In this document: piece by piece, positions 10,640 through 23,963 of the stretch | How positions within the stretch are numbered: the stretch's first letter is position 1 | Layout of the letters: each line of letters starts with the position of its first letter | Source of the DNA: Porodaedalea pini | Taxonomy: Eukaryota > Basidiomycota > Agaricomycetes > Hymenochaetales > Hymenochaetaceae | Reading direction: 5' to 3' | Assembly (NCBI GenBank): GCA_002794775.1 | Contig: NBAY01000030.1 | Location: 372,001 to 436,000, forward strand | DNA length: 64,000 nucleotides | Made by a program: the position numbers and the translations under genes | Notes under the pieces: model-generated | Told to the model about the DNA's origin: nothing | The model's input: only the letters and a program-made list of their open reading frames with translations | Database searches by the model: none

Positions 10640-12965
10640 TATCCTGTTTGTATGACAGCAATGAAGCAGTATTTTGGCATCCGCACAGTCCAACGCATAC
10701 AATCCAGCCCCCGTCACCCAAGAAATATCCACACACGAAACATACATTCTATTGAGTTTGTTTTACAAAGTTATTATGATCCAAACTCATTCCGTCTGAT
10801 AGCGCTCGAGCAAATAGATACATATGTTTCCGGTCCTTGTCTCTCGAGCCAGCCAGCGAGCATACTCATCAAACCAATGCTCCATCTCTCCTCCATCTTG
10901 AGAGGCCTTCTATCCCCGTACTTTTGGATAATAAAGCTCGATTCCTTCCATTGTCGTCCCTTTCTCCTTCAGATGAACCAACATGCTGCTATATTGTTCA
11001 ATGTACTTTTCCCGCAACTTACTACAACTTGGAATAGTAAATCCCTTTTTTGAGAGGCAAGGGAACCGCAAAGTTCCGTGCCGATCGATGACTGCCAACT
11101 TGATAACTCTGAATCCGTAGCCGTAGCCTGGTTCTATATTATAGCTAAACAAGAGTCGCCCCGATTGTGTCATTTTTGTGAGTATTTCAGCGTCTACTCC
11201 GCGTTGCGTCTTTGAAAGAGCAACCTGTAGTAGCATCCACTTGGCTGATCCGGATCCGCGTGGGTCAAACATAGCACGGGCCGCTCCGAAGCTTAAGCAA
11301 AATGACAAGGATTTGACCGTGATAATCGAGACCATGGCGGTGTGAGAATCCTTCCATGGCGAGTCGTAGACAGAATATAGTATGTTATCCACCTCTTCCG
11401 GTCTCTGCACTGGTATTGGAATACGACTGATCACGAGTTCACTGGAGTCATGCAGTATGTGTGATGGTACGAGAGAGAAGGCTTGGGTGAGCGATAAGGC
11501 ACACATAGACTTAGGTACCACGTGATCTGTGTAAAATAGATAATCATGCCAAATTTGATAAGGCGGCGAAATCGTTATCTTAATATCCCGCACATCAGTG
11601 TAGCATTCCAGACGAGGGGAATTTTACTCACATCGCATTGGAGCTTCACTGTTCGATCGGCCTTCCAATCCACAATATTCAGAATAGTCGTTGTCTCCTG
11701 CGAGTCTCGAGTGGAGTACAATACGAAGTCTCCGAGCAGAAAGGGGCCCATAACCCCAAATTTAGTTTCAATGGTATTCACCAATGTTGCTTGAAAAGCG
11801 GTGTGGGATGCAGATTCTGGAGCGAGTCTGAACAGGCGGAAGAGACTAGGAACAGAAACATCAGCATGGTAAAACACTCGCCGCAAGTTTGACACATTAC
11901 ATTTTGCCAGCGGACTCCTCAGGTCTCTCCATCGTGGATAAAGCTATCATTATGCTGCCATCCCGACAGACTTCAAAGTCATAACAGTTGGAATATCCTA
12001 TCGTCCCAGGTTCCTGAACCTCCGAGAACTTGTATGACCAAACACAACGGTCCTCGTTCTCAAGGTCGAGTACGCGGAGCTCCCGAGCCAACTCGCGAAC
12101 ATTCCTCGTCCTCCACCATAAGTGAGGTCCGTCCTCAACCAAATACGTGAAGAGGTAACGGCCACCAGGGGCAATCTTCACATCGTCGAGGATCAAACGG
12201 TGCCGGAGTCCCTCCGAGTACAACGGATAAATTACCCTCTTTAATTCATACTTGGCCATCGGGGACTCTCCTTTCGTCAACGAGTAGTAGAGCTGCATTG
12301 CCTTGACAACGATTGACCGCAATTGCGTAGAGGAGAGCTCGTTGATGTCGACATGTGGAGGTAAGTCTGGTGCACAAGCTTGGTCTAGACTTTCCAGTTT
12401 GACGATCCAGAGGTGTCGCAACGAAATGATGTCACGTAGGTATGTACACGTCTGCTCGCAGTGTAATCAAAGTGAGTGAGCGTTCAGATCAATTGTAATC
12501 AGTCGACTCTATGACTCACCCTCTCAAGACACAGTATGTCCTCTACTTCCATGTCATACAGAATTCTAAGAAATACGTCCTGAGGAACATCCACGAACCT
12601 CGTCATCGCTAAGATGATCGATAACACCAAGGCAACTATGAGCGTCAGTTGGTGTTTGATCGGATTAAGGTGCAGTCAGAGAGCTTTGCGGTCGTCGCGA
12701 TTGGATATAGCGACGACTAGAGCCTATCCCAAGTCCTGTCGAATCGAATATAAGAATACGTTGCAGGAAACCCGAATGAGGACTCCTGATAGGTAGTGTT
12801 TAGTGTCTAGTACCCTGGAATCGATGCCGAAGGGCTCGCGGCGCAGTAACAAAAATTTCAAACTCCGCGACGCGTTCTCAAGACGCGTCGATTTACCGGG
12901 ATAGTCGAGCCCAAATAAATGAGGGATGAAAAGAGCAAGCCAACAGAATCTATATGTATATATAT
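10640..12965. repeat. Tandem duplication unit B (F-box region)
   Basis: Diverged direct repeat of about 6050-8285, containing the intact F-box copy. Its left edge lies at the end of the 2.1-kb element, so that insertion is close to the duplication junction. Boundaries are approximate. Confidence 0.6.
10910..12606 (-). CDS. F-box protein, copy B (intact)
   Basis: Four exons (12606-12520, 12451-11901, 11845-11632, 11578-10910) join in frame into a predicted 506-residue protein. Introns are 53-68 bp, with donors GTGAGT, GTAATG and GTGAGT. The start is the ATG directly before the F-box (RFVDVPQDVFLRILYDMEVE). The F-box is followed by the TYLRD..SLRHLW segment usual in agaricomycete F-box families. 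The remaining 400 residues have no named repeat; they are probably a beta-rich substrate-recognition region. By family knowledge it would bind Skp1 and present a target to an SCF ubiquitin ligase; the target is unknown. It is the only working copy of the tandem pair. The upstream ATG used in copy A is not conserved here. Confidence 0.8.
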
Positions 12966-13555
12966 TAAATACAGTCCGTTCTTTGTTTGATAAAGATGAG
13001 TTCAAGTTCAGCTTGCGGTCCAACGCATATGAAGGGCGTTCGCTACTTCAACGATGGAAAGTCGGGCTGTCGCCGCACCTAACACGCGTACGACCCTGCA
13101 CTCGCACCACGCGACGACAGTTTGAGGGAAAGAGACTGGCAATAAACATGAGAACAAAGGATGGGAAGAACAGGAGAGGAGAAATGACAGACAGAAGAAA
13201 TTGAGAGGAAAGTAGGAATGAAATGAACATGAACAACCGTAATAATATATCGCACTTCAACAACAACAGCCCGTAACCGTAATGAACGCCCGCAGCATGC
13301 AGGAGACACCACCAGCTCTTGCCCACTGCCATTATCCCAAACTCCATGCAATGCAGGTACCCGTATATGCCCACGCCCCAACCGCCTGCCCGCGAAGGGC
13401 CCCTGCTTCTCCTAGACCAGCTGCCAAACGGCATGACGAAAGTCCACGTCCGCCCCACAACAGAGAGAATTCGCCGCGCCGCAAGAAGAAGATCGAGGAG
13501 AGATAGAATATGGTGGAGGTGGCGACAGCAACGGCGTCCCCCGCGCACGCGTTAA
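12966..13555. other. Gap between F-box copy B and PP1, no gene supported
   Basis: This holds the divergent 5' side of F-box copy B and the 3' flank of the PP1 gene. A 166-codon minus-strand frame at 13048-13548 is hydrophobic and low in complexity, overlaps the PP1 3' end, and is best read as untranslated sequence. Confidence 0.4.
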
Positions 13556-15222
<1,667 letters not shown>

Positions 15223-16637
15223 TTCTAACGGTCACGCCTTCGCACACGCTCGCGGTCAAGACGTCAAAGGTCGGGCGAGAGTAGCGCGCACGATGCGGCA
15301 GGAAGCTGAGAGGGCGAAGATACGGGGTAAGAACGGATCGGGTATCGAGCGTCGGGAACCTCGACCTGACTGGACTTTTCGGATAACGCGCGACGGGCCG
15401 ACCTGGAGTAAGACGGATACGGTCAACGAGGAGCGCAAGGACGCCAACCAGCGGCGTTGGCACTGACTTGAGTGCTCGACGAACTCGAGTGTTTTATGAT
15501 CGATCTGAATGCGCTGTTGGAGAACGACGAGCACGGCGGTGGGACAACAAAACTCGTTGATTTGAAAAGGAGAGACGGTGCAGGCCTACACGAATGCACC
15601 GTGCGAAACTAAATGCCATATCCGGACTGCCGTGGTCGCGACCCATGCACAGCGCAGAAAAAACACAGCCTGAGCCTACTGAAACGTGCTGGACACCATC
15701 TCGGCCTTGTTCTTTTGTACTCATCCTTGCCGACACATCCCGATCTGCAAGGCTACGACACAAATGAAGAATTATACCGAGCTTGGAATAAATGTGGATT
15801 TTCTGGACCCTTTCTGTCTTGCTACGCTAGTGGCTTTGTCGATGTCAAGACTCCATAATTGCATCACTAGCACTCAAGACTCAGAAACTCTCTGCACACC
15901 CGAGCCTCTCCGATTAGCACAGCTGAGGGCAACCCTTGAAATCGGCATAGACGTACGCTCTAAAGACATTCCGGAAAACACACGACGGGGCCCACGGCCC
16001 ATAAAGATGGAAGATAGCACTTACGGATGTCCCCGAAAAATTACGGAATCCACTATTAAGGTGATAAGGAACTTCTCTAAATGAAATCAATTCTTCCTTT
16101 AACAATAAAAGGATCTTCTGGTTCTGGACTGCTTGGGCTAAGTTGAGACCTTGCAGATCCTCAGATCTCTGCTGCGGGGAAGAAAAATGACGTGGGGACG
16201 AAGACGCAGGCATATGGCGGCATGTCTTTACTCTTTTTGAGTGATTGGGCTTTCTAGTACCCGCGGCGCCATTAGTATCTAGTACTGGAGAAGGAGGAAT
16301 GAACAGGACACCTTAGAAACTCTCTTTTTGGTGCTGTCGAAAGAGAAAAGGGGATGTAACGTACTCCATAGCATTGGAACACGGTGTTTATATGGGCATG
16401 TCTCTTGCTGCATCTTGTACCCTATGACACAATGAATGAGGACGAGATGAGCGGAGGTAACGCTTGCAGCCTTTTTGAATTAAATTGGCCATGTGATGTG
16501 TCTTTCCATTGTAACAAGTAATCTGCCTCCGCAGTTGTACATGCAGAATTGTATTTGTATTGCAGCTTTACCGATTGCCCCAAACGATTATATGAGCCCG
16601 ATTACAATTTTATACGCAAATGGCCGAGACCCACTAA
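15223..16637. other. PP1 upstream region and spacer, no gene supported
   Basis: About 15223-15540 is GC-rich and is probably the PP1 promoter and leader. No open frame between 15600 and 16637 shows a domain or a convincing splice pattern. Confidence 0.45.
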
Positions 16638-17659
16638 TTAGTCGACGGCGGTAGCGCCGTTGTAGTAGTTGAGCGTCTCGTCCGCACATCCTGCCGGCGT
16701 CATGTAGTCATATCTATCAGCAAAATGAATCAGACAACTCATCCCGGAATAATCACTGGCAAAACGCAAAACGCAAAACGCAGGAAAGGGAATGTCAAGG
16801 ATACTCACGCGCCGAGATTAACGTTGACACTGGGAACGCCGGTTCCGCATGCGAGGAATGCGCCGTTGTCTTGACGCGGGATGTCTGCAGCGGTCCACGT
16901 GAGCTCGTCGCCCTGGAACGCCCACGTCCCCGTTGTCTCCTGTGTCGTAGCGAAATACGTCGGCAGGTACGTTGCGGTCGATGCTGTCGTTGTGTTTACT
17001 GATATTCCGGACATGATTATACGTGAATAAGAATCCAGAACACACTGGATGAAGGATAGGCGTACCATTCAGGTAGAGGACACTCCCGTCCGCGAGCTGC
17101 TGCTCAACCTGCCCATCGTTCAGTTGGAACTGTGCCGCAGTCGTGTAGCTCCCGAACACTGCAGGGCCTGGCTCGCCAGATTCCGCCGATTGGAGGTAGG
17201 TGTGGAAGTTTGGTTCCTCCTAATCAATTCGATGCATATTCAGCAATCACGCCGTATCAAGAAGATAAAACTGTTCAGTACTGACGTCGGCACGGACCCA
17301 AAGGTTTCCAGTAAGAAGGGTCGCGCCTGTAGGCCCGGCCGTAGCAGTTCCGGAGGGGATAGACGAGGTTGCGCTGCCTCCGCTAGAGGACGGTGCGGGC
17401 GCTGAAGCAGGAGCGCTCGAAGAGGAAGCGGTTCCTTGAAGACACTAGCAAGTTATCAGCATCTTTACGCGAGAAAACGAAACACGAAAGAAAAAGTTAC
17501 CTGACTGTAGTAGTCACTGCTATATGTGCAGACCCAGCCAGAGGGGCAAGCAGTTGCACCGGTCCAGCCTATACCACCGCATTGCCCCCACTCTGGAGCC
17601 GTAGACTGTGCGATAGCACCCGTTATCAGAGCCGCCACAAAAGCGAGTTTTCCAATCAT
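16638..17659 (-). CDS. Secreted CBM1 (cellulose-binding) protein
   Basis: Five exons (17659-17501, 17444-17286, 17219-17066, 16998-16809, 16713-16638) encode about 245 residues. An N-terminal signal peptide ([14 protein letters not shown]) precedes a full family 1 carbohydrate-binding module: [19 protein letters not shown], then [11 protein letters not shown] with its last cysteine supplied by exon 2. A Ser/Ala/Pro/Thr linker follows. The C-terminal part of about 165 residues contains [11 protein letters not shown] and ends with a cysteine-bearing [20 protein letters not shown] cannot assign it to a glycoside hydrolase or oxidase family. CBM1 binds crystalline cellulose, so the product should act outside the cell on plant cell wall. 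The donor of intron 2 is GTCAGT, and its acceptor could lie 3 bp further on. Confidence 0.85.
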
Positions 17660-17700
17660 GTTGAAATCTAGTTTAGGGAGAGTTCAAATGCGGTTGCTAG

Positions 17701-17708
17701 CTTTTATA
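17701..17708 (-). promoter_or_regulatory. TATA box of the CBM1 gene
   Basis: TATAAAAG on the minus strand lies about 42 bp before the ATG at 17659. The very short leader fits a strongly regulated secreted-protein promoter. Confidence 0.55.
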
Positions 17709-17759
17709 CAGTCGGCCAAGAACGCGGGGAGCGCGGAAAAGCATCGGCGGTGAGTTGTC

Positions 17760-18198
17760 CGCGCGGACGGGCAGTAGGTGCAAGCAACAAAGATCCGAGG
17801 TAGTCCAGTCACATATTGGATAGGAAAGAAGTCTGCATCACTCATAAATTGGCGCTAATTCTTTGAGGCTCGGGTGATTGAGCAATGAGAATTGTCGGGA
17901 AAAGTTCGAGTTCCAGTCTGAGTGAGGAACGGGCTGCTGGCAGCTTCTGTTGAGTTGGTGCGTCGTACGTTTCGATACTTTAGGGATGAGAGTGTCTTAA
18001 TAGATTCGGTGTACGTGGATCTTGCGAATTGAAATCTCCAGGTCATTGAAGGAGGCAGGAGAAGTTGTAATCGTGTAAATTTCCCTCTTCCATATATGGG
18101 TAGAGAGTTGCGGAGCCTCAAATCACCTCTGCCGGATCGGCACGAGAAAAGGCCTCCTGCTTGACCGTGTCACGTACTGGTAGACGCGAAGACTCTTG
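17760..18198. other. Divergent promoter region
   Basis: Spacer between the minus-strand CBM1 gene and the plus-strand mL59 gene. An 88-codon frame at 17855-18121 shows no domain. No TATA box is obvious on the mL59 side. Confidence 0.4.
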
Positions 18199-19152
18199 AT
18201 GCCGCCAGCGGTACCCAAGCTCGTCCAGCGCTTTCGCGCGCGCGAGCTTCAGCGACTAGTCGATGCAGGCGGACTCCGTGAGCCCCGCCGTGGAGGCACG
18301 GGCGTCTTCATGAAGGACGTCAACGTCAACCACGTCCGTATGGGTACACCCCTGCATAACCCTTTCCTACCCCGTCCCCTCTTCAACCGCTCCCCAAGCA
18401 CGAGCGCAGAACAGCAGACGAAGGAGAGAAAAAAGTGGGCGCAACCGAAGTACTCGCTTCGACGCCAGGCGAACCTCGTCAAGGCCGCACGTGCGTCGGG
18501 CACGCTGCATCTTCTCCCGCCTGGCCCGAAGCTAAGCGTGGAAGAGCTGGAGGCAGCAAAACGCGAGGCGAGGAGGCGCGCGAAGGTTGCGAAGGAGACA
18601 TCGATGATGGTGGAACAGAGAATAGCGCAGGCGAAGGCCTCAAAGGCTGCGGTGAAGGACGAGGAGGACGTGAAGTCAGACAATGTATCAAGGGAAGTTG
18701 AGAAAACTTCCACCATTTCCCAAGCAGCCGTCTCTTCGTCGACGGTGGTGAGGAAGTCCGGCACTGTACGTCGTCACTGGGTCCTTCGGCGTCCCTCCGA
18801 GCTCGCTCGGCGGCGTAACTCTGCCGCAGCAGGCTACCCTGGCGTCGCGTTCCGCTGGACGGGCAAGGTCCCCACAAAGTCGCGCGCGGGCCTCACCGTC
18901 TACGCAGGCCGCCGCCGTATGTTCAAGGGTCACAAGTGGGAGCGGCACCTCGAGAAGCGCCGTGGCCAGATCGCCGTTCGCATGCGCGACATGGGCAAGC
19001 GTATCAGTCGCTTCAAGAGCGTGAGTGACGTATCATTTGTGAGACGATTGCTTCTTGACTTTGTCGATTCTGGAATGCAGGTCTACAAGAAGAGACGCGC
19101 ACAGCCTCTCAAACCTGCATCGCCGCGCAAGAAGGAGTCTCTACCGTTCTGA
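18199..19152 (+). CDS. MRPL25: Mitochondrial large ribosomal subunit protein mL59
   Basis: Exons 18199-19020 and 19081-19152 encode about 297 residues. The protein is highly basic. It has the mL59 pattern: YSLRRQANLVKAA followed by LPPGP near the N-terminal third, then the conserved GHKWERHLEKRRGQIAVRM block and a KKRRAQPLKP tail ending in LPF. It is a fungal component of the large subunit of the mitochondrial ribosome, nuclear-encoded and imported. The 60-bp intron (19021-19080, GTGAGT...ATGCAG) is a multiple of three and stop-free, so the frame also reads through it. Splicing is preferred because FKSVYKKRR then becomes continuous. The ATG at 18199 follows a TTG in frame. The region between residues 100 and 190 is charged and poorly conserved. 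Confidence 0.8.
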   Translation: MPPAVPKLVQRFRARELQRLVDAGGLREPRRGGTGVFMKDVNVNHVRMGTPLHNPFLPRPLFNRSPSTSAEQQTKERKKWAQPKYSLRRQANLVKAARASGTLHLLPPGPKLSVEELEAAKREARRRAKVAKETSMMVEQRIAQAKASKAAVKDEEDVKSDNVSREVEKTSTISQAAVSSSTVVRKSGTVRRHWVLRRPSELARRRNSAAAGYPGVAFRWTGKVPTKSRAGLTVYAGRRRMFKGHKWERHLEKRRGQIAVRMRDMGKRISRFKSVSDVSFVRRLLLDFVDSGMQVYKKRRAQPLKPASPRKKESLPF

Positions 19153-19289
19153 TTTGTTTATCGTTTACACATTATCAATTTCAGTCTGCTACTCTTCTTG
19201 AAAAGACTCCCTTTAGATTCCAGGACCGAGGTTTAACGACGGCCTCAATCAAACAAGGAAGGAAAAATTTGCAAGATGCTTTTAACAAC

Positions 19290-19891
19290 TTACACCTCAT
19301 AAGGTAACCGGACTCCATGGCGGTCTAAGGAGATTCTGGACATGCCTCGTTTCACAGGTGCAGCGACCGAGGTGAAAGACACCTTCAGCGTGCGGCCTGT
19401 GAGAGTTGGCAGGAAGACTGCTTGATGGTGTTGAGCTTGTGACAATTTCAAGTTGATGACACAGATCGGCTGAAAGCGACGAATACAGAAAGCAGCTCGG
19501 GGAGGAAACGAGTGATCCAGAGGTGAGCAGCAATTCCTCGATTTCGATGCTGAGAAAGACTTTAACACAGTTCTAACGTAGTTTCAATCTAGTGTGAGGA
19601 GACTTCAAGTCATACAGGCCAAGAGTTCCTGACAAGAGTTTATGGTCAAGAAGGTGGATGATTACTCACCTTTTGCTTAACAAAGCTGGTGCAAGTGTGA
19701 ACGGCGTTAACAGCAGGGATGCTCCGTACGACTTCTACGGGAAGGCAATCAACAAATGTACGTGCACCCATCCTTGAAAGCAATTGGAACTTACTCACTT
19801 CGAACGCCAACTGTAGTGCCTGAACCTGAAAAAGCAAGGTTTTACAACTCGCGAGGAGTTTGCAAAGAAGAGGAAAAAATTCAGTTGGCAT
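19290..19891 (-). other. Possible small multi-exon gene, unassigned
   Basis: Two minus-strand open frames with splice-like borders occur here. One (about 19891-19670) contains VDCLPVEVVRSIPAVNAVH and ends in a GTGAGT donor. The other (about 19490-19290) follows a TTTCAG acceptor, contains VFLPTLTGRTLKVSFT and ends in a stop. They might be exons of one short protein. I recognise no family, and no signal or catalytic motif is visible. Confidence 0.25.
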
Positions 19892-22169
19892 CCCTCAAGC
19901 CTCTGAGCAGTCTGACCTGAGCGAGGATCCCGCCCACTCAAATCGCTATTCCAAGTCAGCACAGGTCACTCCATACCCCGCATCCCATCTCACATCTCTC
20001 CTCATAACGTCCAAGCCTCGTCTACAGAACCACCCGCTCGCGCTGCTGCACCCAGCCCGCACAAAGCAAAGTGGCCCAAACCCGCGCTGGGGTCTCCCTA
20101 GGATCCGTCTTCAGTCTATGCAAAGGAGCGCTTTCGCCACTCCGTCTGCCCCAGGGCGTCTTCTTTTCTCTCTCTTCCATGGTCTGACGGACCTCACCAT
20201 AGGACCAACTGTTTTCTTTGCGGTAGGTCGCGCAATGCATATGCTGTGTATGCTCCCCCCTTGATCCGTGCCCGTCTCAGCGGCTAGGGTCCACTCGGAC
20301 GGGTGAGAAGACTGTCCCCTGGTATGAGCGCCTGCGGGCTCCTGGCTTGCACCAGCATAGACGAGGCCTGGGGGAGTCGGCGCGTGGCTCCCCCGAAAAC
20401 CGCTGCACCCCATCCAGGTTAAGGTAGGGGGCTCTCGCAGAGGGACGTAGTGTGACACACGTACCCCATGCGTGCTCGCTCGAAAGCAAAGAGCAGGCGG
20501 ACGCCGATAGAGAGCGGAGAATGAGAGGACGTATGGAGGACGTACCGACTTTTCTCTCCCTGACCCGATTCAAGGGCCGGTGGGAGGGAATGCATCCAGA
20601 GAGCTTAGAGGCTGAGGAACGGCTGGGTGGCTCCGACCTTCTCTGGTGAGAGAAGGAGGAGTGCGTTGAGTGAATGGGGCATTTCCAGACGTGCTTTTAT
20701 ATTTGAATACTCGAGGAATGTGGTCTGTGGCTCGCGAGCCACGAAGGCCTCACTGCGGACGCTTTGATGTGCTTTGATTCATTTCGGGCCTGAGCACAAA
20801 CATGCGCCTCCTTAGCCATAGTGTACGCATAGTCATGGAAACGAAGGAGACGGACAATGGCCATAGTGGCGGATTAGCTACTTTTATGGTCGTCGATACA
20901 GTTGCCTTTACGCGTTGGTGTTTTCGTGGTCTAGCCGTCAGATCTAAGCATACTATGAGCGCAAAGAGAATTGAATTATGAAACGGAGGGGGAAAGTACC
21001 CCAAATACAACTGCTTTATTTATTATGAGACCTCCGTATCAACTGCTTTGTGACACCTTCCTCTTCAGCTCTGTCTGATTACATGTCTTTGGCCAAATCA
21101 CGATCCATGGTGGGCTCGAGAACCGCGTGATCTCTTTTTAACCGTGCTCTGACCTGTAACTCCCCAAACGTCGCGTATGTAATCCATAATCTCGAATTTT
21201 GACAGCTCATAGATTTAGATGATACAAGTCAACGTACTGTTCAAAGCTGTAACGTCGAGTTTTTCAGATTTCGCGCTTGAGCGGTCATTACATAAATTTT
21301 CAGAAATGGTTATTTTATCATCCCGTCCAATGCTTTTGTATCACCCTCTTAACTTCATGCGAGACAAAGGCATAAAACCACGCTTGTCCTGATACCTATC
21401 GGGTATTTATTGTCCTATAGACATCTGTAATCTCTAAAATCCTATCGTCGGCCACCATGACTGTAGGTTGTGTATTGTAGCGGTGTTGCGCTAACCTCTG
21501 CAGCGGCGTCCTACTCAATCCTCAAGTTTTCAGTAAGATTATTCAATGAGAGTTTTCGTTCAAAGACTATCTGCAGTCCGATAAACACGGACTCTACGAC
21601 AAGCTACTCCCTTCACATTGGCCAGTACATATTGTCTCGGTGCTTCGGATTCGGAACAAAATTAACCTCCAAAGTACTGTAATTATTTGAGGCTACGCTG
21701 CGCATTTCTACTGGTCTTCTTGAACAGAAATGAACTACAGCGCTTGCGCAGATTCACATGCTTGTATAAATGCCGCTGGCCCCTTGACTTCAACAGAAAT
21801 TTAATTAAAGTATACTCGGGCAGAACTGAACGCCTAGACGCACCATGCAGTACATGTCCAGATGACGACAGCACTTCAGATAACCTTGCACTCTCTGCGC
21901 GAGGCACCCATGCCGAGGATCGGGCTGACCGTGATGCCAAAGAGACGATGATGGATGTGGTGCAATTACTTTAATGCGGACGTAGTGCTCAACTCGCATC
22001 ATCAACCATCTCCGAGTCGGGCGATCGTTGATTGGATAACTCACACTACCCTCGATGCATCATCTGAACTCCAGGCTGCTCCACTTGTACCGCTGATTGT
22101 TCATAAGGAATACTTTGCGAGTCGGAGGTTAGAGGGTTACCGCAACGGCCGCACAGTCGAGTCGACTGA
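19892..22169. other. Long gene-poor stretch
   Basis: Open frames at 20000-20650 on both strands are arginine- and proline-rich with no domain and look like shadows of GC-rich DNA. About 20700-21700 is AT-rich and carries nothing I can identify. The end of the stretch is probably the GST Xi promoter. Confidence 0.4.
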
Positions 22170-22176
22170 TATAAAG
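22170..22176 (+). promoter_or_regulatory. TATA box of GST Xi copy 1
   Basis: TATAAAG lies about 87 bp upstream of the ATG at 22263. Confidence 0.5.
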
Positions 22177-22262
22177 GCTGGATGTTCCGCATCGGCAAAC
22201 TCCGAATAACTTTGCCTCACTCGGCTTCACGTCTCGCTCATCTCCAGTTCAAGTTATCAACC

Positions 22263-23665
22263 ATGTCGAGTACTCGGGACGTCAGCCACCAGTCAGACAT
22301 CAACAAACAGACGACGGAGAAAGACGGCTCATTTAAGAGGCAGGTCTCCTCGTTCCGCGACACGATCGAGAAAGGGGGAAAATTCGAGCCAGAGAAAGGT
22401 TAGGAGGACTTGGACCTTCCTTCCTGGATTACTATATGCTAAATGCTGAAGTCGTCTTTTGGGTCAGGGCGCTACCATATTTACGCTGCACTCATATGTC
22501 GTGCGTATCTATATCTCTCATTCCATGTGGCCCATCGATACGTTATACTGAAAATGAACAATCGTATTAGCTTGGGCGAACAGAACACTGATCACCCGGA
22601 AGCTTAAAGGACTCGAAGATATAATCTGTCAGTCCGATCGCTTTGAACATGTTAATCCTCCGAGCAGACCACTTACTATGGCTTCAATTAAGCTACTACG
22701 ATCGTCGCACCGTGTATGGACCCGGAGGGCTGGCCGTTTGCGAACATCGATCCTTACCCCGGTGCCGAAGTAGACACCCTCAACCATGCCGACCACATCA
22801 AGGATCTATATCTCAAAGTCGACCCCGACTTTAAAGACAGGTATTTTGCTGCTGCCTTTTGATTCTGCGAGACGTTTCTCATAATGTGCAGATTCACTGT
22901 GCCTGTGCTCTGGGACAAGAAACTCCAGACGATCGTGAACAATGAATCCGCGGACATCATCCGCATCCTCAATACAGCCTTTAACGAGTTCCTCCCGTCC
23001 GAGAAAGCCTCTCTCGATCTCTATCCAGAGCAGCATCGCTCCGAAATCGACAGTCTCAACGAATGGGTGTATGACGGAATTAACAGTAAGCTTCCTTGAG
23101 CATCTCAAAATCCGAACAAAAGCCTGAGACGGATCTACATTGGGATAGATGGGGTTTACAAAGCAGGATTCGCGACGACGCAAGAGGCATACGAGAAGGC
23201 CGTAATACACCTTTTTGCATCGCTGGACCGCGTTGAACCGTTACTCGAAGGAAAGGACTTCCTCGTCGGTGGCCAGCTAACAGAAGCGGACATCCGACTC
23301 TATGTGACCATCGTGCGCTTCGACGTTGCGTATCATGGCCAATTCAAGTGCAACTTCCGTACGATTCGCTACGGCTATCCGAACATTCACAGGTTCGTAT
23401 TCTCCCTCAATTACTCTGCTATTATGCACTCAGCTGATGTACACGACGTTCAGATGGCTGAGGCAGCTGTACTGGAATAACTCCGCCTTCAGCTCAACGA
23501 CGAACTTCGATCACATAAAAGCAGGTTATTACGCAATCAAGTCGGTACGTATTAGAATTAATCTCCTGGGGCATACTAGGATCTCTCTGACTTTAATTGA
23601 ATTACCAGATCAACCCTACCCGCATTGTTCCCGTTGGGCCTGTACCATCCATCGAGCCTCTGTAA
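22263..23665 (+). CDS. Glutathionyl-hydroquinone reductase (GST Xi class), paralog 1
   Basis: Eight exons (22263-22398, 22468-22500, 22571-22627, 22693-22840, 22892-23085, 23149-23392, 23454-23544, 23609-23665) give 319 residues. The catalytic CPWA motif is formed across the junction of exons 2 and 3 (CPWANRTLITRKLKGLED). It is followed by FTVPVLWDKK..IVNNES, the C-terminal helical domain with FLVGGQLTEADIRL, and FKCNFRTIRYGYPNIHRW. The family reduces glutathionyl-(chloro)hydroquinones with glutathione through a cysteine-linked intermediate in the cytosol; in wood-decay fungi it is tied to quinone and aromatic detoxification. Two small departures from paralog 2 are CPWANRT instead of CPWAHRT and AIKS instead of WSHPQ before the terminal INPTRIVP. 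One intron (22841-22891) is absent from paralog 2. Intron donors GTTAGG and GTCAGT are weak, so exon 1-4 borders are less certain. Confidence 0.85.
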
Positions 23666-23963
23666 CACAATAGCATTTGACAAGCAAAACTTAGTAATGT
23701 CCGTATACCAGTACACAATATCGGCTCAAGCTATTCTCCCTACGACCGATGAGCCGGAGGATCATTAAAATCTCTTTCGCTATTATTCGTTGTGGATTCA
23801 TATAACGTCGGCAGCCAAACGCAGCACATTTCGTTCATTCACATCACTGACAAAAAAAGAGAAGGAAAATAAATGAGCTGCACGGCCAAGCCACTGCAAA
23901 ACAGAAAACGGAAGAAACAGACCTAAGGCAAGTTAAAGCCAGTGATGCGGAGTGTTCTGTTTC

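Noticed and set aside
13048..13548. 166-codon minus-strand hydrophobic frame
   Set aside because: It overlaps the PP1 3' end, has biased composition and no domain.
18249..18948. Long minus-strand frames opposite mL59
   Set aside because: Complementary shadows of the basic, GC-rich mL59 coding sequence.
20000..20650. GC-rich block considered as a structured RNA (SRP RNA, RNase P RNA or snRNA) or an exon
   Set aside because: No conserved core motif of these RNAs was found, and the open frames on both strands are arginine/proline-rich shadows.
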